DNA from: Kaistella montana
GTDB lineage: Bacteria; Bacteroidota; Bacteroidia; Flavobacteriales; Weeksellaceae
DNA: 64,000 bases
Assembly: GCF_024436175.1 (NCBI RefSeq)
Contig: NZ_JANFQP010000002.1
Span: 496,001 to 560,000, forward strand
Direction: 5' to 3'
Shown here: positions 7,498 through 17,178 of the stretch, one piece after another
Layout: the number at the start of each line of letters is the position of its first letter
Position numbering within the stretch: the stretch's first letter is position 1
Position numbers and translations under genes: made by a program
Notes under the pieces: generated by a model
The model's input: only the letters and a program-made list of their open reading frames with translations
Database searches by the model: none
Told to the model about the DNA's origin: nothing

Positions 7498-9663
7498 TTA
7501 AAACCAATGCCCAAGTATCACACTGAACACATTATTTTTATTGGTGAATGAATGACTATAATTGAATTTTATCTGTCCGAATGGCGATTTATAACCAGCA
7601 GTGAGTCCGGCTGAAGATTCAGAAATATGTACAATATCATCTACTTTGATGTCATTAAACAGATTTGCCATACTGAAATTAGCAGTCAGATAATAGTTTT
7701 TATATACATTAAATTGTAAGCTATTCGAAGCAACGAACATATTTTGTGAATCCATTTGACCGAATTCATATCCTTGTAGTCTTACGAAATTCCCCAAGTT
7801 TTGTTCGAAAATTCCACCCACTCTATAATGATAATAAGGGGAGAGATGATCTCCTAATGTAATTCCTCCAAACAAACCTAATCGGTAAGTAAGCCATGAT
7901 GAGAGAGGGAAATTGAGTTGTGAAGTAATCTTCATCTGTAGGGTACGTCCTTCCTGATCTTTATTCAATAAATCCAAGGCTTTTCCTTCAGCATTGAGCA
8001 ATAATCCTTTGGTAGGAAAACTTTTATCATCTTGGGTATCTGTTTTAATAAAAACATAAGCATTGATAAAATTGTGAGAATTGGTATAAGAGGTATCCCC
8101 AGGGATTTTGGATTCATAATAATCATGACTTATTCCACCACCTACTGCATATTTGTCGCGCCAAATGGACTGTATAAATACTTCATTTCGCAGCCAATTC
8201 CATTTCTCATACACGTTGGAATTGATATCATTAAGATCGAGAGTCATCCCAGAAGCATAAGCGCCAAATCCCGGGATATATCCATTATCGATGAAATAAT
8301 TAAAATAATATCGAGGTTTATCGCCCACCACTACATCTAATGAAATAATAGAGTTTCGGAATAAAAGTCGCTTTGCGGTAGCATTAAGCAATAATCCGGT
8401 TTTGAATACTTCATCATAATGCAAACCAAATTTTAAGAAAAACCGGGTGTCATCTTCTGTTACTGTTAATTTTAAAGAATTATAATCTCCTTTTTGCAAA
8501 ATATCATAATTAATAAGCGTATAGTTATTGGTCGCATACAACTTATCAATCATTTTATTGATACCTCCATAAGTCTGTAGGGAAGGTACACGTAGATTCA
8601 TTTTTCCCTGAACATAATTCTTCTTAAAAATATGATTGTTTTCAAGGATTAAACTATCGATTTTATAAACGTTGGAATAAACGGAGTTTAAAGGCGCACG
8701 AAGCAATATTTCTTCTTTTTTAGGGAGCAAAGAAAGCGGTTGAATGTATTTCTTCGCTTCTACATATCCTGAGTCCAGAATCGCCTTTTTTGCATCATAA
8801 CTCGTAGCACTCATTCCCTCCAAATTAGGATGAATATTAATGTCAGTATATTGATATTGGTTTTTGGTTTCTTTCTGAATTCCAAAATCAATAACCTGAT
8901 TTAAAATATCGATAGCAGATTGTAATTTTTCTCTGTTGGTAAGCCCTTGACTTAAATCTACTCCAATGACGATATCAATTCCCTTATCTTTTAAAGGTTT
9001 GGAGGGATAATTCACCGTCATCGCGCCATCAATGTACAGCGAATCTCCTATTTTTACGGGATCCATCAACGATGGAAATGCCGAACTCGCCATAATAGAA
9101 CTTACTAAATCTCCTTTTTCAAAGATTTCCATCTTTCCACTTTCCAGATTGGTTCCAACGCACATAAAAGGAATTGGCAATTTGGAGAAATCATCAATAG
9201 TAGAAACGTTTTTAAAGAGTTCTTTGAGCAGATAAATATTTTTCTGACCCGTTGATATCGCTTTAGGAACTACATTGATTTTTCCGTTCTTTACGGGCAA
9301 ATTCAAGATGTATTTATCGACAGATTTATTAAAGAAAGTGGTTTCCTTTCTGTTTTTCTCGTTGGCGATAATATTATAAAAATCAGTATCGAGAACGATC
9401 TTTTCAATCTCTTTACCCGTATATCCGGATGCGTAAAGCCCACCTACAATCGCTCCCATGCTGGTTCCGGAGATATAATCTACTTTCACGCCCAATGAAT
9501 CCAGAATTTTTAAAACACCAATATGTGCAAAACCTTTGGCGCCACCACCGGATAATGATAATCCGATCTTAGGATTGGGAGGAACTGTAAATCCTTCCTT
9601 TACTTGTGCATTAAAAGGAATCGAAAAAACCAGTGCAAGGATCAGTAGGAGGAGCTTTTTCAT
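7498..9663 (-). CDS. Patatin-like phospholipase with fused outer-membrane barrel
   Basis: A 721-residue exported protein. A signal peptide covers residues 1-20 and ends FNAQ. A patatin domain covers about 33-300: oxyanion motif SGGGAKG (38-44), nucleophile motif GTSMG with Ser68, and the DGA motif carrying the dyad Asp near residue 212. A POTRA-like linker precedes a C-terminal 16-strand-type Omp85/BamA barrel (about 390-721) that ends in the aromatic residues HWF, as outer-membrane proteins do. The architecture is like PlpD-type autotransported lipases, and phospholipase A activity at the cell surface or periplasm is expected. It is tightly packed between murF-alr (no gap) and ybeY. Confidence 0.88.
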   Translation of the reverse strand: MKKLLLLILALVFSIPFNAQVKEGFTVPPNPKIGLSLSGGGAKGFAHIGVLKILDSLGVKVDYISGTSMGAIVGGLYASGYTGKEIEKIVLDTDFYNIIANEKNRKETTFFNKSVDKYILNLPVKNGKINVVPKAISTGQKNIYLLKELFKNVSTIDDFSKLPIPFMCVGTNLESGKMEIFEKGDLVSSIMASSAFPSLMDPVKIGDSLYIDGAMTVNYPSKPLKDKGIDIVIGVDLSQGLTNREKLQSAIDILNQVIDFGIQKETKNQYQYTDINIHPNLEGMSATSYDAKKAILDSGYVEAKKYIQPLSLLPKKEEILLRAPLNSVYSNVYKIDSLILENNHIFKKNYVQGKMNLRVPSLQTYGGINKMIDKLYATNNYTLINYDILQKGDYNSLKLTVTEDDTRFFLKFGLHYDEVFKTGLLLNATAKRLLFRNSIISLDVVVGDKPRYYFNYFIDNGYIPGFGAYASGMTLDLNDINSNVYEKWNWLRNEVFIQSIWRDKYAVGGGISHDYYESKIPGDTSYTNSHNFINAYVFIKTDTQDDKSFPTKGLLLNAEGKALDLLNKDQEGRTLQMKITSQLNFPLSSWLTYRLGLFGGITLGDHLSPYYHYRVGGIFEQNLGNFVRLQGYEFGQMDSQNMFVASNSLQFNVYKNYYLTANFSMANLFNDIKVDDIVHISESSAGLTAGYKSPFGQIKFNYSHSFTNKNNVFSVILGHWF

Positions 9664-12108
9664 TTAATCTTTTATATAAATTCTTTTTACCCTTCTCGAA
9701 ATCGAAGTGAGAACTTCGTAAGGAATTGTATGACAATAATATGCAAATTCTTCTAAACTAGGATTAGAATTAAAAATAATCACTTCATCGCCCTCTTTTG
9801 CAGGGGTATCTTCAATATCGACCATCATCATATCCATACAAACATTTCCTACAATGGGAAATAATCTTTTATGAATCCCAATATTTCCGACTTTATTCCC
9901 GATCAATCTTGGAATTCCATCGGCATAACCTACAGGAATTGTAGCAATCTGTGTATCTTTTTCTGGCTGATATTTGCGGTTATAACCTACAGATTCGCCT
10001 TTTTTCACATGGGAAATCTGGGAAATAACGGTTTTAAAAGTTACCGCATTTTTCAATTGTCGTTTTATCGCAGGATTAGAAGAGATTCCTACCATTCCAA
10101 TCCCGATTCTTACCATATCAAATTGATAGTCTGCATAACTCACAATCCCAGAGGTATTGAGGATATGCCGAATCGGCTGATATTGGAGACCTTTGATCAA
10201 ATATTCTGAGTTTTTCGTGAATATTTCAATTTGTTCTAAGGTATAATCTTCTCCATCCGGAACATCGGATGACGATAAATGACTGAAAACGGACTCCACT
10301 TTCACATTCATCGTCTTCAACTTTTCAATAAGATCATCCAACTCATCTTTCTTAAAACCAAGACGATGCATTCCGGTTTCCAGTTTGATGTGGATAGGAT
10401 ACTTTTTTTGAATTCCTTTTTGAATAAGCTGTTGATTAAACAGTTCGAGAACTCGGAAGCTATAAATTTCCGGTTCTAGATTATAATCGATAATGATATT
10501 GTAGCTGTGTTGTTCAGGATTCATCACCATAATCGGCGTCGTAATCCCGTTTTTCCTTAAATCTACCCCTTCATCTGCGTAGGCAACTCCGAGATAATCG
10601 ATATGATGATGTTGAAGAAATTCCGCAATTTCGTATCCACCCAAACCGTAAGAATAGGCTTTTACCATCGCCATCATTTTGGTTTCAGGCTTTAGCAAAC
10701 CTTTATGGATATTGATGTTGTGGAGTATTGCATTTAAATTCACCTCCAAAACCGTATCGTGTTTCTGAAGTTCAAGATGGTTTTTTACTTTCTCAATTTC
10801 GAATTTTCTGGCTCCTTTTAAAAGAATCAGTTCGTTTTCTATTTGATTAAGTTGTTGACTTTCAGTAAGTTTATTAGTGTTATCAAAAGTATAAGTTTCT
10901 GCAGTGAAAAGTTTCTCGTATTGAGCAATTTCTTCACCAATCAGGAATATTTTACTAAAATGCTGCTGATTGGTAAGCTCCGCAACTTCGTGATAAAGCT
11001 GTTCTGAATCTTTTCCTTCCACAAAATCCGTCAGTATCAGTGTTTTTTTAGGTTTATTGTATTCTTTGATAAACTGATAAGCGATTTTTAGTGAATCCAA
11101 ATCCAGATTATAAGAATCGTTGATAATCAAATTATTACGCACACCATTTACACTTTCGAGCCGCATTTCAATGGCTTTTAAAGTGTTGATTTTGTCGATA
11201 ATTTGTGGGGTTTCAAAATTGAATTCTTTCAAAATTGCAATAATGCAAAGTGCATTGCTGAGCGTCGCTTCATCTCTTTGATGTGCAGTTAGCAAAAATT
11301 CTTCTTCAAAATATTGTATTTCTAATGAAGAACTGCGATCTGTCCAATCATTTTTAATGAATAAAGAGTTGTGATCTTGAAGACCGTAAGAAATTAATCT
11401 TTTGCTTGAATAAACTTCATTTATTTTTCGGTAAACGAGTTCGTTATCTCCATTAAAAATAATGATTTTAGCGTTTTTAAACAGCTTTAGTTTTTCTTCG
11501 ATAAGTTGTTCCTCATCCACAAAATTCGAAGCATGAGCCGCTCCGATATGTGTCAAAACGCCGATTTCAGGAGAGAAAATGTCTTCCATCGTTGCCATTT
11601 CTCCAGGCTTGGAAATACCAACTTCAAAAATCCCGATTTCGTCACACTTTCCGATCTGCAATAAAGAAAGAGGAAGTCCAATTTGCGAATTAAAACTTTT
11701 CGGACTCTTTACCGTTTTGTAATCATTAAAAAGACTTTGATAAAGCCATTCTTTGACGATGGTTTTCCCATTGCTACCGGTAATTCCAACCGTTTTTAAA
11801 GAATATTGGGACAAATGATATTTTGCCAGTTTCTGAATAAATTGCACTGAATTTTCCACCAAAATCCATGTAATATTTTCTATTTCAGGAACTTGATGTT
11901 CAGAGATAATGATTTTTATTCCCTTCTCAATCGCGGAATGAATGTATTTTTCACCCGAATTCTTAGAAGTATTAATCGCAAGGAAAGCCGTATTCGCAGG
12001 GGAATAAATATTTCGACTATCAAAATCGATATTTTTTACCAAAAGTTCACCATCACCAATAAGTTTGGAACCTGTAATTTCAGCAAGTTGTTGGGTGCTA
12101 TAATTCAT
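9664..12108 (-). CDS. MurF-Alr fusion: UDP-MurNAc-tripeptide D-Ala-D-Ala ligase / alanine racemase
   Basis: An 814-residue bifunctional enzyme for peptidoglycan precursors. The N-terminal half is a Mur ligase: N-domain 1-100, ATP loop GITGSNGKT at about 108-116, then the central and C-terminal domains to about residue 450. The second half is a PLP-dependent alanine racemase with the PLP Lys in [11 protein letters not shown] (near 483), [16 protein letters not shown] and YADGIPRL motifs. The fusion makes D-Ala and joins the D-Ala dipeptide to the stem, with Ddl acting in between. The fusion is common in Bacteroidota. Its start overlaps the tdk end by 11 bases. Confidence 0.95.
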   Translation of the reverse strand: MNYSTQQLAEITGSKLIGDGELLVKNIDFDSRNIYSPANTAFLAINTSKNSGEKYIHSAIEKGIKIIISEHQVPEIENITWILVENSVQFIQKLAKYHLSQYSLKTVGITGSNGKTIVKEWLYQSLFNDYKTVKSPKSFNSQIGLPLSLLQIGKCDEIGIFEVGISKPGEMATMEDIFSPEIGVLTHIGAAHASNFVDEEQLIEEKLKLFKNAKIIIFNGDNELVYRKINEVYSSKRLISYGLQDHNSLFIKNDWTDRSSSLEIQYFEEEFLLTAHQRDEATLSNALCIIAILKEFNFETPQIIDKINTLKAIEMRLESVNGVRNNLIINDSYNLDLDSLKIAYQFIKEYNKPKKTLILTDFVEGKDSEQLYHEVAELTNQQHFSKIFLIGEEIAQYEKLFTAETYTFDNTNKLTESQQLNQIENELILLKGARKFEIEKVKNHLELQKHDTVLEVNLNAILHNINIHKGLLKPETKMMAMVKAYSYGLGGYEIAEFLQHHHIDYLGVAYADEGVDLRKNGITTPIMVMNPEQHSYNIIIDYNLEPEIYSFRVLELFNQQLIQKGIQKKYPIHIKLETGMHRLGFKKDELDDLIEKLKTMNVKVESVFSHLSSSDVPDGEDYTLEQIEIFTKNSEYLIKGLQYQPIRHILNTSGIVSYADYQFDMVRIGIGMVGISSNPAIKRQLKNAVTFKTVISQISHVKKGESVGYNRKYQPEKDTQIATIPVGYADGIPRLIGNKVGNIGIHKRLFPIVGNVCMDMMMVDIEDTPAKEGDEVIIFNSNPSLEEFAYYCHTIPYEVLTSISRRVKRIYIKD

Positions 12109-12694
12109 TTTTAGTTCTGTTCAGATATTCTTCGTTGAAAACTTTGCGGCTTACCGCTTCGTAACTTTCGGTTTCTCCGAGTTGTACCAAGTCTTGGCTG
12201 GTCGAGATCCGCATCGAATGGTTGGCCAAATTTCCCGTTCTCTTGCAAATTGCATGGACTTTGGTAACGTATTCAGCAGTCGCCATCAGGTTGGGCATTG
12301 GACCAAATGGACGACCCATAAAATCCATATCCAATCCGGCAATTACCACTCGTATTCCATTATTGGCCAATTTATTGGCTACCTCTACAATGCTTTCATC
12401 GAAAAATTGAGCTTCGTCAATTCCTACCACATCGCAGGTCGATCCGAGAAGTAAAATCTCGTTCGGACTTTCTACCGGAGTACTTCTGATCTTGTTTTGA
12501 TTGTGGGAAACTACCTCTTCCTCGGCATATCGAGTATCGAGTTTGGGTTTGAAAATTTCCACATTTTGTCCTGCCATTTCTGCTCGACGAAGCCTGCGAA
12601 TCAGCTCTTCGGTTTTCCCCGAAAACATCGATCCACAGATAACTTCCATCCATCCGCTTTGTTTTGCGTGATTAATTGTATTTTCTAAAAACAT
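12098..12694 (-). CDS. tdk: Thymidine kinase (type II)
   Basis: Salvage enzyme that phosphorylates thymidine with ATP. The 198 residues are normal length. P-loop GSMFSGKT lies at 21-28, with the R/L-rich helix after it. The Walker B DEAQFFDE is near residue 95, and the lasso and substrate segment [13 protein letters not shown] is near the C terminus. The structural zinc site usual in this family appears eroded: only one Cys remains in HAICKRTGN and none is in the last motif, where many relatives have CRxC. First gene of a four-gene leftward operon, with a -7 box 30 bases upstream. Confidence 0.93.
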   Translation of the reverse strand: MFLENTINHAKQSGWMEVICGSMFSGKTEELIRRLRRAEMAGQNVEIFKPKLDTRYAEEEVVSHNQNKIRSTPVESPNEILLLGSTCDVVGIDEAQFFDESIVEVANKLANNGIRVVIAGLDMDFMGRPFGPMPNLMATAEYVTKVHAICKRTGNLANHSMRISTSQDLVQLGETESYEAVSRKVFNEEYLNRTKNEL

Positions 12695-12723
12695 TTGTTA
12701 ATTTAGCCGTAATATTTAAAGAC

Positions 12724-12731
12724 CAAAATTA
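12724..12731 (-). promoter_or_regulatory. -7 box for the tdk operon
   Basis: Reverse strand TAATTTTG, an exact TAnnTTTG match, 30 bases before the tdk ATG. It lies in the 58-base divergent gap with the 12753 gene. Confidence 0.55.
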
Positions 12732-12752
12732 AGGAAATTTAATAGCTTAACT

Positions 12753-13730
12753 ATGCAAAACCTTCAAGATATACAGGAAAAAATTTTTTTTGAATCCAAA
12801 AGCATTCTCGAAACGCTTTCCAAAATAAATTCCAAAGAAGAACTGCTCGCAAAGCAGGATTTGTTTGCTGAAATTACCGACCGTATTGCCTTTTTGAGGA
12901 TTTTGGAGAAAAATAAAGAGTTATTAATTCAGCCTTCTCCAGCTCCGGAAATTCAACATCAGGAAATGGAAATCACTTCTGATCGCGCCGCTTTGCATCA
13001 AGAAATCGATGTCGATGCTGCTTTATTTGAAGAAGATACCATCGAAGAAGAAGTGATTTTTACCAACGAACTTAATGAAATTGAAAGCATCGAACAACCG
13101 GAAGAGGTAGTTCCAGAAGAGGAAACGCCGCCCATTCATGCAGAAATCACTGAAGAAATTCAGCAACCAGAAGAACCAACAAATTACGAGGAAAGAGTAG
13201 CTGAAAAAGAAAAAGAATTCCTCGAAATGGAAGAACGCAGAAGAAAAATTGTGGATTTCAATAAAGAAGATTTAAAAAATCCTGTTACAGAGGTCCATCA
13301 AGAAGTAAAAATGGAGCAGCATTCACAGGAAAAAAAATTCAAACTTGCTCATATCAAAGGATTAAAAGCCGTTCAAAATCTTTTCGATCAAGATCCTTTG
13401 GAAGATTTAGAGGAAAAATCTGCAGAGCATAAACCGGAAAATATCGTTTCTGGGAGCATCGCGAAAAGCAATATTCCGACTGATTTTATGGAGGCGGAAA
13501 AAAGAAAACCTGAATTCCGACTCGATTTGAACGATAGAGTAGCTTTCACCAAATACCTCTTCAACGGTGATCCCGATGAACTGAAAAAAACAATTGACCA
13601 GCTGAATTCTTACAATAATCTGGAAGATGCAAAACAATATTTAAGCGATGTTTATTACTCCAAAAACTGGACTAAAGTAGATGAATATGCGCAAAGACTT
13701 TGGGGTCTTGTTGAAAATAAATTTATATAA
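12753..13730 (+). CDS. Conserved acidic protein of unknown function
   Basis: 325 residues without a signal peptide or membrane segment. Residues 1-60 look helical, possibly coiled coil (repeated Lys/Glu/Leu heptads). About 75-150 is a low-complexity acidic linker rich in Glu and Pro. About 150-180 is a charged helix (EKEKEFLEMEERRRK). The last 75 residues form a compact domain beginning RLDLNDRVAFTKYLF and ending at KFI, which is probably the conserved part. I do not recognise a function. It is divergent from tdk and lies 18 bases upstream of the MurC-like gene, so a link to envelope synthesis is possible by position only. Confidence 0.8.
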   Translation: MQNLQDIQEKIFFESKSILETLSKINSKEELLAKQDLFAEITDRIAFLRILEKNKELLIQPSPAPEIQHQEMEITSDRAALHQEIDVDAALFEEDTIEEEVIFTNELNEIESIEQPEEVVPEEETPPIHAEITEEIQQPEEPTNYEERVAEKEKEFLEMEERRRKIVDFNKEDLKNPVTEVHQEVKMEQHSQEKKFKLAHIKGLKAVQNLFDQDPLEDLEEKSAEHKPENIVSGSIAKSNIPTDFMEAEKRKPEFRLDLNDRVAFTKYLFNGDPDELKKTIDQLNSYNNLEDAKQYLSDVYYSKNWTKVDEYAQRLWGLVENKFI

Positions 13731-13748
13731 CTTACTGAAAATCAACGA

Positions 13749-15125
13749 ATGATTAAAAATATTAACGATTTCCAGAATGTATTCTTCATCGGAGTTGCAG
13801 GCGTTGGAATGAGTGCAATTGCACAATATCTGAAAGGAATCGGGAAAAATGTTTCGGGAAGCGATCGCTATTTTTTACCCGAAACTTACAACAAAACAAA
13901 ATCTCAATTAGAAAACGAAGGAATTCATTGTTTTCTTCAGGATGGAAGCGGAATTACCGAAAATACAGATTTGGTAGTGGTTTCCACCGCCATTGAAGAT
14001 ACGGTTTTCGAAGTTCAAAAAGCCAAAGAACTCGGAATTCCGATTATTAAAAGAAGTGAACTTTTGTCCATTATCGCCAAAAGCAAAAAAACAATTGCTG
14101 TTGCCGGAACTTCCGGAAAATCAACTACTTCCGCGATGTTATTCCAAATTTTGTTGGATGCTCAATTGGAACCAAGTATTATTTCCGGAGCGGGTTTAAC
14201 TTCAATTATCAAGCAAGGGAAAATCGGAAATGCAGCAGTTGGAAAAGGCGATTGGTTGATTATCGAAGCCGATGAAAGTGATGGTTCGGTGGTTCAATAT
14301 GAGCCGGAAATCGGTTTGCTTTTAAATATCGATAAAGACCATCAGGAAATTGATGAATTGATTGAATTATTCACCATTTTTAAAAACAATACAAAGAGTT
14401 TATTTGTTGTAAATCAATCGAATACATTGGCGAAATCTTTGTCTGCAAATCCTAAAAACGATTTCGGATTTGAAAACGAAAATGCTGGATATTCTGCTGA
14501 AAACTTTCAACAAAATGGATTTCATTTAAGTTTCGAAGTCTTAAACCAAAAATTTGAAATGAATTCCATCGGAAGACATTCCGCGGAAAACTCAACTGCA
14601 GCCATCGCTGTGGCGCACCAAATTGGTGTAGATCTGAAAATTTGTGCGGAAAGTTTGTCAAAATATGAAGGAATTTATCGCCGTCACCAAATTCTCGGAC
14701 AGAAAAACGGAGTTTGGGTCATTGACGATTATGCGCACAATCCAGCGAAATGTGCAGCGAGTATCAAAGCTTGTCAACCTTTGGCGGATAAAGTAATTGC
14801 GTGGTTTCAACCTCACGGTTACGGACCAACACGGTTTTTGAGAAAAGATTTTGTGGAAGAAATTTCTGATGCTTTGCGACCACAAGATGAAATCTGGATG
14901 AGTGAAATTTTCTACGCAGGTGGAACTGCCGTGAAAGATATTTCGGCGAACGATTTAATTGAAGACATCAAAGCGAAAGGCAAAAATGCCCATTTTGTGG
15001 AAGATAGAAACAATTTGTTGGAAGCTTTAAAACCCGAATTGAAAGAAGGAACCGTTCTTCTTTTGATGGGCGCGAGAGATCCAAGTTTGGAGGAGTTTTG
15101 CAAAGATTTATTTGAAAAATTATAA
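13749..15125 (+). CDS. MurC/Mpl-like Mur ligase with atypical P-loop
   Basis: A 458-residue ligase of the Mur family, which joins an amino acid or peptide to a UDP-MurNAc substrate using ATP. The N-terminal Rossmann motif FIGVAGVGMSAIAQYL (13-28) and SGSDR (36-40) are MurC-like. The ATP loop at 120-126 is GTSGKST, where MurC and Mpl normally read GTHGKTT. IEADESDGS (central domain), RRHQILG, DDYAHNPAKC and FQPHGYGPTR follow in the order of MurC. It could be a divergent MurC or a peptide-recycling Mpl relative. I cannot decide without the dcw cluster, which is outside the window. Confidence 0.75.
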   Translation: MIKNINDFQNVFFIGVAGVGMSAIAQYLKGIGKNVSGSDRYFLPETYNKTKSQLENEGIHCFLQDGSGITENTDLVVVSTAIEDTVFEVQKAKELGIPIIKRSELLSIIAKSKKTIAVAGTSGKSTTSAMLFQILLDAQLEPSIISGAGLTSIIKQGKIGNAAVGKGDWLIIEADESDGSVVQYEPEIGLLLNIDKDHQEIDELIELFTIFKNNTKSLFVVNQSNTLAKSLSANPKNDFGFENENAGYSAENFQQNGFHLSFEVLNQKFEMNSIGRHSAENSTAAIAVAHQIGVDLKICAESLSKYEGIYRRHQILGQKNGVWVIDDYAHNPAKCAASIKACQPLADKVIAWFQPHGYGPTRFLRKDFVEEISDALRPQDEIWMSEIFYAGGTAVKDISANDLIEDIKAKGKNAHFVEDRNNLLEALKPELKEGTVLLLMGARDPSLEEFCKDLFEKL

Positions 15126-15128
15126 TTC

Positions 15129-15161
15129 AATCCTTCAAGATTTTAAAAATCATGAAGGATT
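15129..15161. terminator. Hairpin between the MurC-like gene and rsmI
   Basis: Inverted repeat AATCCTTCA (15129-15137) / TGAAGGATT (15153-15161), with a further internal pairing of GATTTT with AAAATC. There is no long T-run after it, so it may only attenuate read-through into rsmI 12 bases later. Confidence 0.5.
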
Positions 15162-15173
15162 AACTTTAAAAAA

Positions 15174-15908
15174 ATGTCGGGGATTCTATATTTTGTTCCA
15201 ACACCGATTGGAAATCTTGAAGATATGACTTTCAGAGCGATAAGAGTGCTGAAAGAAGTGGACTATATTTTGTGCGAAGATACCCGAACTTCTGGGGTGC
15301 TTTTAAAGCATTATGAAATAGCTAAACCACTGAAAGCGTATCATTTACACAACGAACATCAATCGACGCAAAAGGTAATTGAAGACCTGAAAATCGGACA
15401 AAATATTGCGATTATTACCGACGCAGGAACTCCGGGAATTTCGGATCCTGGTTATCTTTTGGCAAAAGCCGTTGTTGATCAAAACCTCGATATGCAATGT
15501 TTACCCGGCGCGACCGCATTTGTTCCGGCTTTGGTGGTTTCCGGATTACCGAATCACGATTTTTATTTTGCTGGATTTTTACCTCAAAAAAAAGGAAGAC
15601 AAACGAAACTGAAACAACTCGCTGAAGAGAAGAAAACCATTATTCTTTATGAAAGTCCACACAAAATCAATACGACTTTGGAACAGATCAAAGAGTTTTT
15701 TGGAGAAGAAACCAAAGTGAGTTTAAGCCGCGAAATTTCTAAAAAGTTTGAAGAAACCAAACGCGGAACAATCAATGAGTTAATTGAATTCTCTAAAAGC
15801 AAAACTTTAAAAGGAGAAATCGTACTCGTCATCAACAATTCTGAAAAAGAAGAGCAGGAAACCGAGAAACCTGCATCTAAAAACAAGTATAAAAATTTAA
15901 CTAATTAA
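15174..15908 (+). CDS. rsmI: 16S rRNA (cytidine-1402-2'-O)-methyltransferase RsmI
   Basis: Methylates the ribose of C1402 in the 16S rRNA P-site region. 244 residues of the tetrapyrrole-methylase (SPOUT-unrelated) fold. Motifs are FVPTPIGNLEDMTFRA (7-22), CEDTRTSGVLL (about 34-44), ITDAGTPGISDPG (about 81-93) and LPGATAFVPAL. The short Lys/Glu-rich C-terminal tail (about 225-244) is likely disordered. Followed after 8 bases by fabG on the same strand, so the two are probably co-transcribed. Confidence 0.93.
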   Translation: MSGILYFVPTPIGNLEDMTFRAIRVLKEVDYILCEDTRTSGVLLKHYEIAKPLKAYHLHNEHQSTQKVIEDLKIGQNIAIITDAGTPGISDPGYLLAKAVVDQNLDMQCLPGATAFVPALVVSGLPNHDFYFAGFLPQKKGRQTKLKQLAEEKKTIILYESPHKINTTLEQIKEFFGEETKVSLSREISKKFEETKRGTINELIEFSKSKTLKGEIVLVINNSEKEEQETEKPASKNKYKNLTN

Positions 15909-15916
15909 ACTAAAAT

Positions 15917-16660
15917 ATGGGATTATTAGAAGGAAAAGTTGCCCTTATTACAGGCGCAACACGCGGAATCGGAAAGGGAATTGCTGAAGTTTTCGCCAAA
16001 GAAGGTGCGAAAGTAGCGTTCACTTACGCCGGTTCAGTAGATAAAGCTAAAGTTTTGGAAGATGAACTTTCAAAAATTACAACGACAAAAGGATATCAAT
16101 CAGATGCTTCCGATTATGACGCTGCTCAGAAATTGGTTGATGATGTGATGGCAGAATTCGGGAAAATTGATATTTTGGTCAATAATGCCGGAATTACCCG
16201 CGATAATTTGATGCTCAGAATGTCGAAAGACGATTGGGATACCATCATTAAAGTGAATTTAGATTCGGTATTCAACCTTACCAAAGCGGTGATTAAACCG
16301 ATGATGAAGGCGAAAAGCGGTTCTATTATCAACATGACTTCCGTAGTTGGAGTGAAAGGAAATGCCGGACAAGCCAATTATGCGGCTTCAAAAGCGGGAG
16401 TGATTGGTTTTTCAAAATCAATTGCTTTGGAATTAGGTTCCCGAAATATCCGTTGCAATGCGATTGCTCCTGGTTTTATCGAAACTGAAATGACTGCAGC
16501 TTTGGATGAAAAAACAGTACAAGGTTGGAGAGAAGGTATTCCTTTGAAACGCGGTGGACAGCCTGAAGATGTGGCAAATGCCTGCGTTTTCCTCGGTAGC
16601 GAAATGTCAGCGTACATCACCGGACAGGTTCTGAATGTTGATGGAGGAATGTTAACTTAA
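15917..16660 (+). CDS. fabG: 3-oxoacyl-[acyl-carrier-protein] reductase FabG
   Basis: NADPH-dependent reduction of 3-oxoacyl-ACP in fatty acid elongation. A 247-residue classical short-chain dehydrogenase. The nucleotide motif TGATRGIG is at 13-20 and NNAG near 88-91. The catalytic Ser lies in NMTSVVG (about 140), Tyr and Lys in YAASKAG (about 154-158), and PGFIETEM follows near 187. The C terminus VLNVDGGMLT is typical of FabG. FabG assignments among short-chain dehydrogenases rest on overall likeness, which is strong here. Confidence 0.9.
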   Translation: MGLLEGKVALITGATRGIGKGIAEVFAKEGAKVAFTYAGSVDKAKVLEDELSKITTTKGYQSDASDYDAAQKLVDDVMAEFGKIDILVNNAGITRDNLMLRMSKDDWDTIIKVNLDSVFNLTKAVIKPMMKAKSGSIINMTSVVGVKGNAGQANYAASKAGVIGFSKSIALELGSRNIRCNAIAPGFIETEMTAALDEKTVQGWREGIPLKRGGQPEDVANACVFLGSEMSAYITGQVLNVDGGMLT

Positions 16661-16661
16661 T

Positions 16662-16705
16662 AAAAAAACCTTCAGGGATTAATTTCCTTGAAGGTTTTTT
16701 ATTTT
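16662..16705. terminator. Bidirectional terminator of fabG and the acetyltransferase gene
   Basis: A-run, then stem AAAACCTTCA / TGAAGGTTTT around the loop GGGATTAATTTCCT, then a T-run. Placed between convergent stop codons. Confidence 0.88.
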
Positions 16706-17148
16706 TATAAAACTTTTTTAAAGCAAACCGAAGTTGCTATACCTTTGTATGGGCCGTAGTTTTCGATGGGTTGATAGGTTTTTTGATACAATTTAATGGC
16801 ATCGGTTTGTTGGATGCCGGTTTCCAGAATTAGGCTTTCAAAACCTAAATCTTTTGCCCAAGATTCAAGGGTTTCCATGATTTTCGAAGCATAACCTTTT
16901 CCCCGAAATTCCGGAATGACAAACATTCTTTTCAGTTCTGCAGATTCCTCATCATAAGCTTTTATCGCACCGCAACCAACCGGATTTTCTGCCTCGTAGA
17001 GCACAACACAGTGATTCAGCAAGTCAATTTTATTGAATTGATCATAGAAAGCGTGATCTTCGCCATCCATAAAAGCAAGATATTCATCCAACATTTTCAC
17101 CAATTGTATGAAATCCGGGTTTTCCGAAGTGGTTTTGAGGAGTTTCAT
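16705..17148 (-). CDS. GNAT-family N-acetyltransferase
   Basis: 147-residue single-domain acetyltransferase using acetyl-CoA. The strand LKRMFVIPEFRGKGYASKIMETL (about 91-114) carries the Q/RxxGxG/A pyrophosphate-binding motif as RGKGYA. The C-terminal strand pair LILETGIQQTDAIKLYQK is typical of the group in which a Tyr general acid follows. The substrate cannot be told from the sequence. Leftward, 30 bases from the next gene upstream, and possibly co-transcribed with the secreted protein and guaC. Confidence 0.85.
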   Translation of the reverse strand: MKLLKTTSENPDFIQLVKMLDEYLAFMDGEDHAFYDQFNKIDLLNHCVVLYEAENPVGCGAIKAYDEESAELKRMFVIPEFRGKGYASKIMETLESWAKDLGFESLILETGIQQTDAIKLYQKTYQPIENYGPYKGIATSVCFKKVL

Positions 17149-17178
17149 GATTGTTTTTAAACTTTAAAGGTCAATTTT

